DNA of 64,000 nt from Massilia sp. Root133 (GTDB taxonomy: Bacteria; Pseudomonadota; Gammaproteobacteria; Burkholderiales; Burkholderiaceae_D): the NCBI RefSeq assembly GCF_001426525.1, contig NZ_LMEW01000012.1:507841-571840 (forward strand), given 5' to 3'. Shown here piece after piece: positions 17,549 to 26,140 of this stretch (the stretch's first letter is position 1; each line of letters opens with the position of its first letter). The notes under the pieces are model-generated. The model worked only from the letters and a program-made list of their open reading frames with translations, made no database searches and had not been told where the DNA came from. A program made the translations under genes and the position numbers.

Positions 17549-18145
17549 ATGTCAAAAGCCGACATTTTATTTAAAAGAGCATTTGATATCGTTGCATCGC
17601 TTGCGGGGGTGCTGTTGCTCGCGCCAGTCATCGTCTTATGTTGGCTTGCGGCGACAATTGATACTCGGAGTAATGGCTTTTTTATACAAAAGCGTATTGG
17701 ACGCCATGGTCGCGTCATCCGTGTTTGTAAAATCAAGACGATGTATCCGAGCGACACCCAGCGCAGTCCCATCGCATCCAGAAATCTCGCTTCGATTTCG
17801 CAATCCGGCCGGTTTCTCAGGAAATACAAACTCGATGAGTTGCCTCAGCTGTTTAATGTTCTGGCTGGAAGCATGAGCCTTGTCGGCCCCAGGCCGGATG
17901 TGCCTGGGTATGCAGACCGTCTGCAGGGTGAGGACCGCATCATTCTCTCATTGCGGCCAGGAATTACCGGCCCGGCATCCATCAAATACAAGGATGAGGA
18001 GGTCATATTGGCGGCGGTCGATGATCCAGAGACGTATAACGACCGGATCATCTGGCCAGACAAGGTAAGAATAAACCGGGAGTATTTCAATAATTATTCC
18101 CTGCTGCGCGATCTTCGCTATATTTTTCACACCATTTTCGGATAA
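17549..18145 (+). CDS. Undecaprenyl-phosphate sugar phosphotransferase (PglC-type, monotopic)
   Basis: Small monotopic phosphoglycosyl transferase of 198 residues that starts repeat-unit assembly by moving a sugar-1-phosphate onto undecaprenyl phosphate. It has one re-entrant hydrophobic segment near residues 10-32. It also has the family motifs FFIQKRIGRHGRVIRVCKIKTM, shortened here as QKRIGR and KIKTM, then RKYKLDELPQL (catalytic Asp-Glu) and SLVGPRPD. ATG 17549 (GAGGCG upstream) is preferred to ATG 17537. The short length without the large N-terminal membrane domain is like PglC or WecP-type enzymes rather than WbaP. The DegT gene begins four bases after its stop. Confidence 0.92.
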   Translation: MSKADILFKRAFDIVASLAGVLLLAPVIVLCWLAATIDTRSNGFFIQKRIGRHGRVIRVCKIKTMYPSDTQRSPIASRNLASISQSGRFLRKYKLDELPQLFNVLAGSMSLVGPRPDVPGYADRLQGEDRIILSLRPGITGPASIKYKDEEVILAAVDDPETYNDRIIWPDKVRINREYFNNYSLLRDLRYIFHTIFG

Positions 18146-18149
18146 GGTC

Positions 18150-19343
18150 ATGAGTACTTCATGCGCTACCTGGCCAAGCTTCTCACTCGAGGAAGCAACC
18201 GCTGTCAGGAATGTCATCCTGTCGAATAAGGTCAATTATTGGACGGGCACGGAATGCCGGGAGTTCGAAAAGGAATTTGCGGCATGGGTCGGGACCCGGT
18301 ACGCCGTCGCGCTGTCGAACGGTACGCTCGCGCTGGACGTGGCTCTCAAGGCACTCCGCATATCGCCGGGCGACGAAGTGATCGTGACGCCAAGAACCTT
18401 CCTGGCTTCCGCGAGTTGCATCGTCAATGCGGGCGCGATTCCCGTGTTCGCTGATGTCGACCGGGACAGCCAGAATATTACGGCCGAGACCATCCGGGCC
18501 GTGCTGACACCACGTACCAGGGCCATCATCTGCGTACACCTGGCGGGCTGGCCATGTGACATGGACCCTATCATGGAGCTTGCCCAGGAACGCGGCATCT
18601 TCGTGATCGAGGATTGTGCCCAGGCCCACGGCGCGCGCTACAAGGGGCGGATGGTGGGGGGCATCGGACACATCGGCGCCTGGTCGTTCTGCCAGGACAA
18701 GATCATGACCACGGGCGGGGAGGGCGGCATGGTGACCACCAATTCCCGCCAATGGTGGACTACCATGTGGTCGTACAAGGATCATGGCAAGTCGTGGGAG
18801 GCCATGTACGAACGTCAGCATCCCCCTGGCTACCGTTGGGTACACGAGTCCTTTGGTACCAATTGGCGGATGTTGGAAATCCAGGCCGTTATCGGGCGTA
18901 TCCAGCTCCAGCACATGCCCATGTGGACGTCCCGACGGCAGGCGAATGCATCGAGGATCGCTGCGACATGCCGGGAATTCGCGGCATTGCGGGTGCCCGT
19001 CGTGCCGGCTGACGTGCAGCACGCCTTCTACAAGTTTTACGTGTTTGTGGAGCCCGAGAAATTGGCAGGCGGCTGGACGCGTGACCGGATCATCGAGGAA
19101 ATCTCTGCAAGAGGTGTCCCGTGCGTGCAAGGCACGTGTTCCGAACTCTATCTGGAGAAGGCTTTCGATAACACAGGCTACCGCCCGACGAACCGGTTGC
19201 CGGTCGCGAAGGCGTTGGGCGAGACAAGCCTGATGTTCGTCGTACACCCATCGCTGAGCGAGCAGGATATGCAGAAGACCTGTCGGGTCATCCGGGAAGT
19301 CATCACCATGGCGGAAGGCGCGGCATTGCCAGCGAGTCCATGA
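18150..19343 (+). CDS. DegT/DnrJ/EryC1-family sugar aminotransferase
   Basis: PLP-dependent nucleotide-sugar aminotransferase of 397 residues. The cofactor lysine lies in SFCQDKIMTTGGEGG; SNGTLALDVALKAL (phosphate binding) and VIEDCAQAHGA (Asp that contacts the pyridine nitrogen) are also present. It is separate from the WbpE-like aminotransferase at 24970. Next to a PglC-type transferase and with a WbpM-type 4,6-dehydratase in the same locus, a C-4 amination of a 4-keto-6-deoxy sugar (PglE-like) is a reasonable inference. No PglD acetyltransferase partner is adjacent. Confidence 0.85.
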   Translation: MSTSCATWPSFSLEEATAVRNVILSNKVNYWTGTECREFEKEFAAWVGTRYAVALSNGTLALDVALKALRISPGDEVIVTPRTFLASASCIVNAGAIPVFADVDRDSQNITAETIRAVLTPRTRAIICVHLAGWPCDMDPIMELAQERGIFVIEDCAQAHGARYKGRMVGGIGHIGAWSFCQDKIMTTGGEGGMVTTNSRQWWTTMWSYKDHGKSWEAMYERQHPPGYRWVHESFGTNWRMLEIQAVIGRIQLQHMPMWTSRRQANASRIAATCREFAALRVPVVPADVQHAFYKFYVFVEPEKLAGGWTRDRIIEEISARGVPCVQGTCSELYLEKAFDNTGYRPTNRLPVAKALGETSLMFVVHPSLSEQDMQKTCRVIREVITMAEGAALPASP

Positions 19344-20014
19344 TGGCGTGGATGTATGTCATCGATATCGGCCATACGGCGGTGATGGTGCCAACGGCGG
19401 GTGCGATCGCTGTCTGGCTCATCTGCGGCCGGGCGTGGAAGCTGGCGTCATGCTGGTGCCTGATCTTTGCCGCCGGCCTGGGGCTGGTTGCCCTGTCCAA
19501 GCTTGCCTTCCTCGGGTGGGGGCTGTATGTGCCTTCGCTTGGTTTCAAGGCGCTCAGCGGTCACGCGTGGCGGACAGCGGCAGTACTGCCCGTTCTGTTG
19601 TTCGTGCTTTTGCAGAGCGCCCCTGGCCGCTGGCGCGAACGCGGATTCGCGGCCGGTGTGGCGCTCAGCATTGGTCTCGGCGCACTGCTCATCCTGTTCA
19701 GGTTCCATACGGCTTCGGAGGTTCTGGCGAGCCTGGTGCTCGGCGTCGCTGCCGGCCGTGTGTTTGTACGTCTGTCGGCGACACTGCCGGCGCCCGGTGC
19801 AAATCGCCAGACCGTGGCGATGAGTTTGCTTACTTTCTTTTTTATCTGCAGTGTAAAGCCGTCCACGATCAACCACCGGCTGGTCGACGTCGCGCTCTAT
19901 TTCTCCGGGCGTGACCAGCCATATCGATGGACCAGCGGTGTAGACGCGTGTGCCGCTCGGCAGCCGCGAGCACAGCAAGGTGCGTCGAAAGTGGGCTTGC
20001 ACAGTCCCGGTTAA
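19340..20014 (+). CDS. PAP2-like membrane phosphatase
   Basis: Predicted integral membrane protein of 224 residues with about six hydrophobic segments. Residues KLAFLGWG, then SGHAWRTAAV, then FRFHTASEVLASLVLG line up with the three PAP2 phosphatase motifs (Lys; SGH; Arg...His). The last acidic position is Glu rather than the usual Asp. It may recycle undecaprenyl diphosphate released during polysaccharide assembly, but the match is by eye and remote. The start overlaps the DegT stop (ATGA). Its stop overlaps the stop of the convergent beta-helix gene. Confidence 0.65.
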   Translation: MMAWMYVIDIGHTAVMVPTAGAIAVWLICGRAWKLASCWCLIFAAGLGLVALSKLAFLGWGLYVPSLGFKALSGHAWRTAAVLPVLLFVLLQSAPGRWRERGFAAGVALSIGLGALLILFRFHTASEVLASLVLGVAAGRVFVRLSATLPAPGANRQTVAMSLLTFFFICSVKPSTINHRLVDVALYFSGRDQPYRWTSGVDACAARQPRAQQGASKVGLHSPG

Positions 20015-21171
20015 TGTCCGGCAGCCCCAATGCTGTACGCCCCGAGCTCTGCTCGCGTTTCGTGGGAAGAAGCGGTGGCGTATTTGCGGATGGCCGGCGA
20101 GCTTTTCCGCAAACGATAATCACCGGTGCCGTCAGCCTGATAATTCACGAATTCGGGATCAGCTGAGATGGTGCCGCTGATGTGGCCGGCCGCGCGCACA
20201 CTGGTTCCGCTCAAGTACACCAGGTTATCGATGTAGCGGTTGTTGGCGCCGACCTTGCCGACTTCGATAATGCCGTAGGTGATGTTGTCGTAGATGATGT
20301 TGTTTGCGACGTAATTGTTTTCTGAACCGTTCGGCAAGGTGCCGGCGTCGCCACCGCCGATGAGTATGCCGATTTTGCAGCCGAAGACCGTGTTGTGCAC
20401 AATGGTTGAATCCGTGGCGCCATGCCACTGTTGAATACCTGCCAGCGCAACGCCGGACACGATGTTGTCGACGACCGTATTCTTCGGGTTGGCGATGTAG
20501 ATTCCCTGCACCGTGTTGCACTTGCCAATCATCGAATGGCCGATATTCCTGACCACGTTCCCTTTGATCAGTACGTTGCCATCACCACCGTTGGTATCGA
20601 TCGCGGCGCCGCCATTACCGGTGCACCCGCCGCTGACCGTCAGCTCGTGAATGAAGTTATTCGCGATCGTGAGATTCGTGCCGTCTGCCAGAATGCCGTG
20701 CCGCCCGGTGCCGCTGATGTCGAAACCTTCGATATCGACATGGCTTCCTTTTGAATGCCAGGCGATGCCGGTTCCCGACGCGATGATTTTTGCACCCCAT
20801 TTGACGTCTGATATGAATTTGAGCCGAGCGGAGGAGGTGCCGCTGCGCAGCGTGCTGATGCCAGCGCTGTCCGCGCGTGGCGCGGAGACCCTGTACTCGC
20901 CGGGCGCCACATGGATCGTGTAGCCCGGAGCAGCGGCGGCATCGGCACGTCCGATCGTCAGGAAGGGCGCGTCTTTCGTTCCAGGGTTCGAGTCGGCGCC
21001 ATGGGGGGCCACGTACAGCTGTCTGGTGTCGGCACAGGAGGCGAGCAGGGCAGCGAAGCTGATGAGTGAAACCATGCGCGCAGCCACTTGACGCTGCAGG
21101 TCGCCGCCGGCCCGGGCTCCGTGACGGTTCGGCACATGGCTTGGCTTTTCGTAGGGTGTGGACTTTCTCAT
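20011..21171 (-). CDS. Second beta-helix protein, probable lipoprotein
   Basis: A 386-residue paralogue of the protein at 7292. Both share SSARxKFxSDVKWGAKI, GGAAIDT, CNTxQGIYIAN and GIQQWHGAT in the same order. The N-terminus differs: a 30-residue polar lead precedes a hydrophobic segment ending ALLASC, a lipobox, so this copy is probably membrane-anchored. The start at 21171 has GGAGGT five bases upstream. It lies last in the - strand sugar operon, 50 bases after the WbpI-like epimerase. A role as a lyase, epimerase or glycan-binding protein acting on the locus polysaccharide is inferred from context only. Confidence 0.8.
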   Translation of the reverse strand: MRKSTPYEKPSHVPNRHGARAGGDLQRQVAARMVSLISFAALLASCADTRQLYVAPHGADSNPGTKDAPFLTIGRADAAAAPGYTIHVAPGEYRVSAPRADSAGISTLRSGTSSARLKFISDVKWGAKIIASGTGIAWHSKGSHVDIEGFDISGTGRHGILADGTNLTIANNFIHELTVSGGCTGNGGAAIDTNGGDGNVLIKGNVVRNIGHSMIGKCNTVQGIYIANPKNTVVDNIVSGVALAGIQQWHGATDSTIVHNTVFGCKIGILIGGGDAGTLPNGSENNYVANNIIYDNITYGIIEVGKVGANNRYIDNLVYLSGTSVRAAGHISGTISADPEFVNYQADGTGDYRLRKSSPAIRKYATASSHETRAELGAYSIGAAGH

Positions 21172-21221
21172 GCGTACCTCCGTGGTGTCCGCCGACGGCG
21201 CGCTGGCACAGCGTCGGTGGT

Positions 21222-22331
21222 TCAGGCAAGCTCGTCCGATAGACGTTTCACGATCCGGGTCGCCGCGTCCCCCACGCCATAAGGAGCAATGTCTTTGCCG
21301 GTAAGTCCAAGGCTCGCTTGCAGGGAATGCAGCACGGAAGCGGCATCGACTGGTGGCGTCAGCCGGTTCCATCCGGCATCCACCAACTCCGTCCACTCGG
21401 TCTCATCCCGTAAGGTCACGCAGGGAACACCATAGAAGAAGGCTTCCTTTTGGACGCCACCGGAATCGGTAGCAATGATCGCAGCGTATTTCTCCAGCTG
21501 CACCATCGGCAGATAGCCCAGTGGATCCAGCACGACCACTGCGTTTTGCAAGGCCTTCAATTTGCCCTGTTTCGCGAGAGTGCTGCGCGTACGGGGGTGC
21601 AGGGGTAGTACGACGTCGATATCGCTGGCGAAACGCGAAAGGGCTTCGACTATCGTTGTCAGCCTGGCGGGATCGTCGGTGTTCTCTGCCCGGTGTATGG
21701 TGGCCAGGCAATACTCGCCTGCCCGGACACCGTGCTCGTCCCGCAGCCGCCCCAGTACACCCCCGTCGGGCGTGACCCGTGCGCCATGCCGAAGCGCGAC
21801 ATCGAGCATGACGTCGCCGACTTGATGAATACGATCGGCACTGGCGCCTTCGCTCAGTAAATGCACGCCCGCCTCATGGTTTGGCGTGAACAGCCAGCGC
21901 GAGACCCGGTCCGTAAGCATGCGGTTGACCTCCTCCGGAGATCTCATGTTGAATGAACGCAAACCTGCTTCGACATGCGCGACCGGGATATGTAGCTTGA
22001 CCGCCGCCAATGATGCTGCAAGTGTGGAATTGGTATCGCCATATACCAGGACGGCATCAGGCTTCTCTAGCAACAATATAGTCTCAATGTCGATCAACAT
22101 GCGTCCAGTCATGTCGCCATGGGTACCGCCGTGGATCCCGCACTGATAAGCGGGCGGCTTCATGCCCAGCTCGGCGAAAAATACATCCGACATGTTGGCG
22201 TCGAAGTGCTGGCCGGTGTGCACGACGGTCTCGCAAAGCTGGCCGGATTCGGCAAGGACGGCCGAGACCGCACTCGCCTTGATGAATTGGGGGCGAGCGC
22301 CGATCACTGTGACGATTTTCTTTGTATTCAT
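21222..22331 (-). CDS. wbpI: UDP-N-acetylglucosamine 2-epimerase family (WbpI-like)
   Basis: Non-hydrolysing UDP-sugar 2-epimerase of 369 residues. Family motifs: VIGARPQFIKASAV, VHTGQHFD, VYGDTNSTLA, HVEAGLRSF, MRSPEEVNR, TIHRAENTD and TDSGGVQKEAFF. In context with WbpA-, B-, D- and E-like genes upstream in the same operon, the likely substrate is UDP-2,3-diacetamido-2,3-dideoxy-glucuronic acid, inverted at C-2 to the manno form. A general UDP-GlcNAc 2-epimerase (WecB) role is the alternative, since the two groups are close in sequence. The start is the ATG at 22331, matching homologues. Confidence 0.85.
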   Translation of the reverse strand: MNTKKIVTVIGARPQFIKASAVSAVLAESGQLCETVVHTGQHFDANMSDVFFAELGMKPPAYQCGIHGGTHGDMTGRMLIDIETILLLEKPDAVLVYGDTNSTLAASLAAVKLHIPVAHVEAGLRSFNMRSPEEVNRMLTDRVSRWLFTPNHEAGVHLLSEGASADRIHQVGDVMLDVALRHGARVTPDGGVLGRLRDEHGVRAGEYCLATIHRAENTDDPARLTTIVEALSRFASDIDVVLPLHPRTRSTLAKQGKLKALQNAVVVLDPLGYLPMVQLEKYAAIIATDSGGVQKEAFFYGVPCVTLRDETEWTELVDAGWNRLTPPVDAASVLHSLQASLGLTGKDIAPYGVGDAATRIVKRLSDELA

Positions 22332-22369
22332 GAGCTTTCTTTGCTTACCGGTTGAATGCGGGGTGCCGC

Positions 22370-23149
22370 TTACCACGTCACAGCTTCATAAAAGCGGAAA
22401 AGATTGTCCTTGGTGTTTTCCTTCCAGTTCGTTTCGAATTGCCGTGGGTGGGTCACGAGGCAGAGGCTGCGGTGTGCGGAGACGACGTTCAGGGGCGAGG
22501 TCGGCCAGTAATATTGTGGAGGCGGACGGTCCACGATATACATGTCGATATGGTCGAGCAGGCTGCGGTCGTAGGCCTCGCACTCGATGCCACATTCTTC
22601 GCGCAGTTGCTGGTCCGCGAGGATTTCCGTATTGTTCACCTTCAGGCGGCGGTTCGCGAAGTCACCATGGCCGGCAACGGTGCGGAGTTTTTTTCCAAGC
22701 TGCTGTTCGAACCACTGGAAGTTCTTGCGGAAGACATTTCTGATTTCCGGGAGTCGATCCCGCACGAGGGCAGGATCCTTGATCTTGTTCTTCTTGGCGA
22801 AAGAGGCCACTTCTTCGTAGTGGTAGCTGGCCTCGCTGCCGTAATCTTCGATTTCACGCATCAGGCCAAAGTCAAGCGTGGACAGTCTGAAGTAATAGCT
22901 CGCCTTGACGCCATATTTCTTTTCCATCTCGAATAGTTTCCTGGTCGTGCGCAGGTCCGTATCGATGTCATGCCGATGCACGATGAATGTCGAGGCCGCT
23001 GAAGCGCCGGCCCGCGTACGGTCGAGGAAATCGCGGATCGAGGTCTGGAGGTAGCCGGCATCCCTGGCGGCACAAATCAGCTTTTCGTGCGTACGCAGGC
23101 GCGACGGCATCCCGTAATCGCTATAGATACGCCTTAGTAATGGAGTCAT
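22370..23149 (-). CDS. Polysaccharide deacetylase-like (NodB-type) protein
   Basis: A 259-residue protein without signal peptide or membrane segment. The motif HRHDIDTD near residue 57 resembles the Asp-Asp motif of NodB-type deacetylases, and GHGD and THPRQF could supply the later metal and catalytic residues. The predicted reaction is removal of an acetyl group from an amino sugar, here in the cytosol. The match is remote, and the enzyme may act on another carbohydrate amide or ester. Its start overlaps the stop of the preceding GNAT-like gene (ATGA). Confidence 0.6.
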   Translation of the reverse strand: MTPLLRRIYSDYGMPSRLRTHEKLICAARDAGYLQTSIRDFLDRTRAGASAASTFIVHRHDIDTDLRTTRKLFEMEKKYGVKASYYFRLSTLDFGLMREIEDYGSEASYHYEEVASFAKKNKIKDPALVRDRLPEIRNVFRKNFQWFEQQLGKKLRTVAGHGDFANRRLKVNNTEILADQQLREECGIECEAYDRSLLDHIDMYIVDRPPPQYYWPTSPLNVVSAHRSLCLVTHPRQFETNWKENTKDNLFRFYEAVTW

Positions 23150-23841
23150 TGGAGTGAATATTTTGCGCGATAGGGTTCGAAACCGAGCATCGTCTTGAAG
23201 GTCCTGAGCCCGGGACTGGCACCGAAGAACGTGTCATACATGAGGTAGCCGTAGGCGTGGCTTTCGATCATCCGGCAGATAATTTCCGTTACCATCAGGT
23301 GCATGGCGCCGTCATTGTTGCGCAGGCCGAGCAGGCGGTCGAAGGCGACAAAATTGCCGAAAAAACCAATGTCACTGTAGGCCGTCAATTTCCCGGCGGA
23401 GTTCAACACACCGAAATATTTGTAGTTCTTCTCTGGGCTGAAGTGCGTCTGTTTTTGCCGGTATGCGTCGGCCATCGGCCGGCCCTGGCGCTGATCGAGC
23501 GAGGTGTTGATTTCATGGATGTCCTCGACGAACACGTTCCTGTCGATCTCGACGACCGAGTAACCACGTGACCTGGCTTTCCTGGCGTAGGATCCCGCCG
23601 AGTTACGCCCTTTCATATTCGCCATATACTCGTCGGGGTCCGCGAAGCGCTTCAGGTCGACGAGTGCCGCACCTAACGATTTATTCTGGAAGATCTTGTA
23701 CCTCGGGTGAGGCTTGGTGAAATGGGCGTGCATGCGCCGTACGCTGTCCGGATTCAGATCCAGGCGGAATTCGAGGCGTGCGACCGGAAGCTTGCTGATG
23801 TCGAGGGCCAGGTTAAACAGCTGCGACAGCTTGCTTGTCAT
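23146..23841 (-). CDS. GNAT-fold acyltransferase-like protein
   Basis: A 231-residue soluble protein with no clear membrane segment. Its C-terminal half (GKLTAYSDIGFFGNFVAFDRLLG, then MVTEIICRMIE and YLMYDTFFGASPGLRTFKTMLGFEPYR; key parts only) has the look of a GNAT/FemAB-type acyl-CoA domain, where a GF-plus-aromatic end follows the last strand. No specific family could be named. Its first 29 bases overlap the 3' end of the glycosyltransferase upstream, and it overlaps the deacetylase-like gene by four, so the three are translated together. Confidence 0.5.
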   Translation of the reverse strand: MTSKLSQLFNLALDISKLPVARLEFRLDLNPDSVRRMHAHFTKPHPRYKIFQNKSLGAALVDLKRFADPDEYMANMKGRNSAGSYARKARSRGYSVVEIDRNVFVEDIHEINTSLDQRQGRPMADAYRQKQTHFSPEKNYKYFGVLNSAGKLTAYSDIGFFGNFVAFDRLLGLRNNDGAMHLMVTEIICRMIESHAYGYLMYDTFFGASPGLRTFKTMLGFEPYRAKYSLQ

Positions 23842-24943
23842 GGGATATCGCTCCGTAGAAGTCGGTCAGCCTGTTTGCCTCGACAGTCCAGTTGTACTTT
23901 TCCAGCACAGCCCGGCGGCCGTTTTCGCCCATCGCCCTCGCGGCCTGCGGATGGGTCACGACGTAATCTATCGCGGCTGCGATCGCTTCGGGATCGAGTG
24001 GGTCGACGCAGATCCCGCATCGATTGCCTTCGATGATGTCGCGCCAGAGCGGGAAATTCGAGGCGATCACCGGAATACCGGACGACATGTACTCGAACAT
24101 CTTGGTCGGGTGGGAATCCAGGTGGTTCGGCAGCGGATGGAACGTCACGATGCCTGCGATCGAACGTTTCAACACCTCGCGCACGCCCTGGCGGTCGAGG
24201 TACCCATGGGCATTCACGCGGCGCCATCCAGGGTTCGCCTTCACTTCCGCCTCGACGGAGGGTTCGGAAAATGTCCCCACCAGGTTCACCCGCGCCGCCG
24301 AGGCCAGCAATTCGCCCGCCTGGACCAGCTCGCGGATGCCGCGAATACTGCCGATACCGCCGACATAGCAGACCTCGGCCTCCTTGTTTTCCCAGGGGCC
24401 GTCACTGTCGAGTTCCCCCTCCATGGGGAAATTGTTCACGTCGACAGTAAGAGGATGAATCTTGAGAAAATTTTCTCTAATAAAAGGAGTTGCCGTGATG
24501 ATCCCGTCGAAGCGCGAGCAGGCGTGACGCTCCACGGCCAGATAGGTAGAGGACAGCAGCCTGCGCGACAGCGGTCCCAGGTAGGGCTTGCCCAGCAGTT
24601 GGCGCGCAACATCTTCATGCGAATCGAAGATCACTTTCTTGCCGCGCCGCTTGAGCCGCAATCCCACGAGGAACAGCTCGGGATCGTGCAATTGATAGAT
24701 ATCGGCATCGAGCGCAATTGCCTTGTCGCCGACGCGGCGGGTGGTCCGCAGGATGCGCTTGACGCGGCCACCCGGGAGGCCGACGTCGGCGATCGCTACC
24801 CCATCCCGCTGGTCGTCGCCCAGGCCGTCGGCAACGACCAGCGTCACGTCATACCCGTGTGCGACCAGCGTCCGACACTGCTTGATGAAGATACGCGTGT
24901 CGTTGCGAGGATGGGCCGACGTGAGATGAACGACCTTGCACAT
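23813..24943 (-). CDS. Glycosyltransferase, GT4-type
   Basis: A 376-residue GT-B transferase. The N-terminus VVHLTSAHPRNDTRIFIKQC and the segment DADIYQLHDPELF are typical of one GT4 subgroup in O-antigen loci. The donor domain has EVCYVGGIGSIRGI and the E-x7-E region (PTKMFEYMSSGIPVIASNFP). Third glycosyltransferase of the locus. The frame is open much further upstream, but that part overlaps the aminotransferase gene antisense-like and is not protein-like; ATG 24943 is chosen by homology. It is preceded by the WbpE-like gene at 27 bases. Confidence 0.9.
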   Translation of the reverse strand: MCKVVHLTSAHPRNDTRIFIKQCRTLVAHGYDVTLVVADGLGDDQRDGVAIADVGLPGGRVKRILRTTRRVGDKAIALDADIYQLHDPELFLVGLRLKRRGKKVIFDSHEDVARQLLGKPYLGPLSRRLLSSTYLAVERHACSRFDGIITATPFIRENFLKIHPLTVDVNNFPMEGELDSDGPWENKEAEVCYVGGIGSIRGIRELVQAGELLASAARVNLVGTFSEPSVEAEVKANPGWRRVNAHGYLDRQGVREVLKRSIAGIVTFHPLPNHLDSHPTKMFEYMSSGIPVIASNFPLWRDIIEGNRCGICVDPLDPEAIAAAIDYVVTHPQAARAMGENGRRAVLEKYNWTVEANRLTDFYGAISHDKQAVAAV

Positions 24944-24969
24944 TGTGAGGCATCCTTTGCTGAACAGCC

Positions 24970-26109
24970 TTACTCCGGCAATGCCACGGGTTCCACGCTG
25001 CTGCGCCGGCTGATGCCAGCCGCGTCCAGCAATACCGTTGCAACGTGTTGCGCACTCGCCGTCGACAGGTATGGGCCCATCGGCAGGCTCATCACTTTTC
25101 CGGCCATCTCGACGGCAACGGGGCAGGCATCCGCCCCACCCGGCGATGCATAGGCAGGCTGGCGGTGGATGGGGACGGGATAATGGATGGCGGTCGGAAT
25201 TCCGGCCCGGTGCAGCGCCGCCTGCAGCGCATCGCGCTGTTCCACGACCACCGTGTACTGGGCGTAGACGCTGGTCCGGTCGTCCCGCCGGCCGACCGGA
25301 CGAACCCCCATGTCCTTGCCGAGCAACAGCGCATCGTAGGCGGAGGCGGCGCGCTGGCGCTGCTGCAGTTCCCAATCGAACAGCTCCAGCTTGGCCAGCA
25401 CGATCGCGCACTGCAGGGTATCCATGCGGCCGCCGACGCCGATGCGGGTGTGCACATAGCGCTTCGACTGGCCGTGCACGCGGATCTCACGCATGGCCTT
25501 GGCCAGCTCGTCGTCACTGGTGAACAGGGCGCCCCCGTCGCCATAGCAGCCGAGCGGCTTGCTGGGAAAGAAGCTGGTGCAGCCGACGCCGGAAAGGTTG
25601 CAACTCTGCCTGCCGCGGTAGGTGGCGCCGAAGCTCTGGGCGGCATCCTCGATGACGGCAAGGCCGTGGCGCACGGCAATCCCGTTGATCTCGTCCATGT
25701 CGGCCGGCTGCCCGTACAGCGACACGGGGATGATTGCCCGGGTGCGCGCCGTGATCTTCTCTTCGATCAGCGCGGGGGCGAGATTGCAGGTGACCGGATC
25801 GATGTCCACGAACACCGGGGTCGCGCCGAGCAGCACGATGGCCTCGGCGGTGGCAATGAACGTGAACGGGGTCGTGATCACTTCGTCGCCGCGGCCCACG
25901 CCGAGCGCCATCAGCGCAATCAGCAGCGCTTCGGTACCCGAGGCCACGGTGATGCAGTGGCGGGCGCCCGCAAACTGGGCCAGGCGAGCCTCGAGTTCGC
26001 CCACTTCGGGGCCCATGATGTACTGACCATGGTCGAGGACGGCCTGGATGCGGCCGTTGATCAGGGCGCGCGATGCCTGGTATTGGGACTTGAGGTCGAT
26101 GAATTTCAT
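24970..26109 (-). CDS. wbpE: UDP-2-acetamido-2-deoxy-3-oxo-glucuronate aminotransferase (WbpE-like)
   Basis: DegT-family PLP aminotransferase of 379 residues. The cofactor lysine lies in FFPSKPLGCYGDGG; TVASGTEALLIALMALG and VIEDAAQSFGA are also conserved. In the Wbp pathway of Pseudomonas aeruginosa O5 this step adds an amino group at C-3 of the oxidised UDP-GlcNAcA. The order wbpA-wbpB-wbpD-wbpE in one operon here supports that assignment over generic 4-amination. MKFIDLKSQY at the start is typical for the family. Confidence 0.9.
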   Translation of the reverse strand: MKFIDLKSQYQASRALINGRIQAVLDHGQYIMGPEVGELEARLAQFAGARHCITVASGTEALLIALMALGVGRGDEVITTPFTFIATAEAIVLLGATPVFVDIDPVTCNLAPALIEEKITARTRAIIPVSLYGQPADMDEINGIAVRHGLAVIEDAAQSFGATYRGRQSCNLSGVGCTSFFPSKPLGCYGDGGALFTSDDELAKAMREIRVHGQSKRYVHTRIGVGGRMDTLQCAIVLAKLELFDWELQQRQRAASAYDALLLGKDMGVRPVGRRDDRTSVYAQYTVVVEQRDALQAALHRAGIPTAIHYPVPIHRQPAYASPGGADACPVAVEMAGKVMSLPMGPYLSTASAQHVATVLLDAAGISRRSSVEPVALPE

Positions 26110-26140
26110 GGTAGTCGGTCCGTTCGCGAGTCGGGGCGGT

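Noticed and set aside
24944..25411. N-terminal extension of the third glycosyltransferase (156 residues)
   Set aside because: It overlaps the WbpE-like gene on the same strand in another frame, is rich in Arg/Gly/Cys and lacks family similarity; homologues begin at the ATG at 24943.
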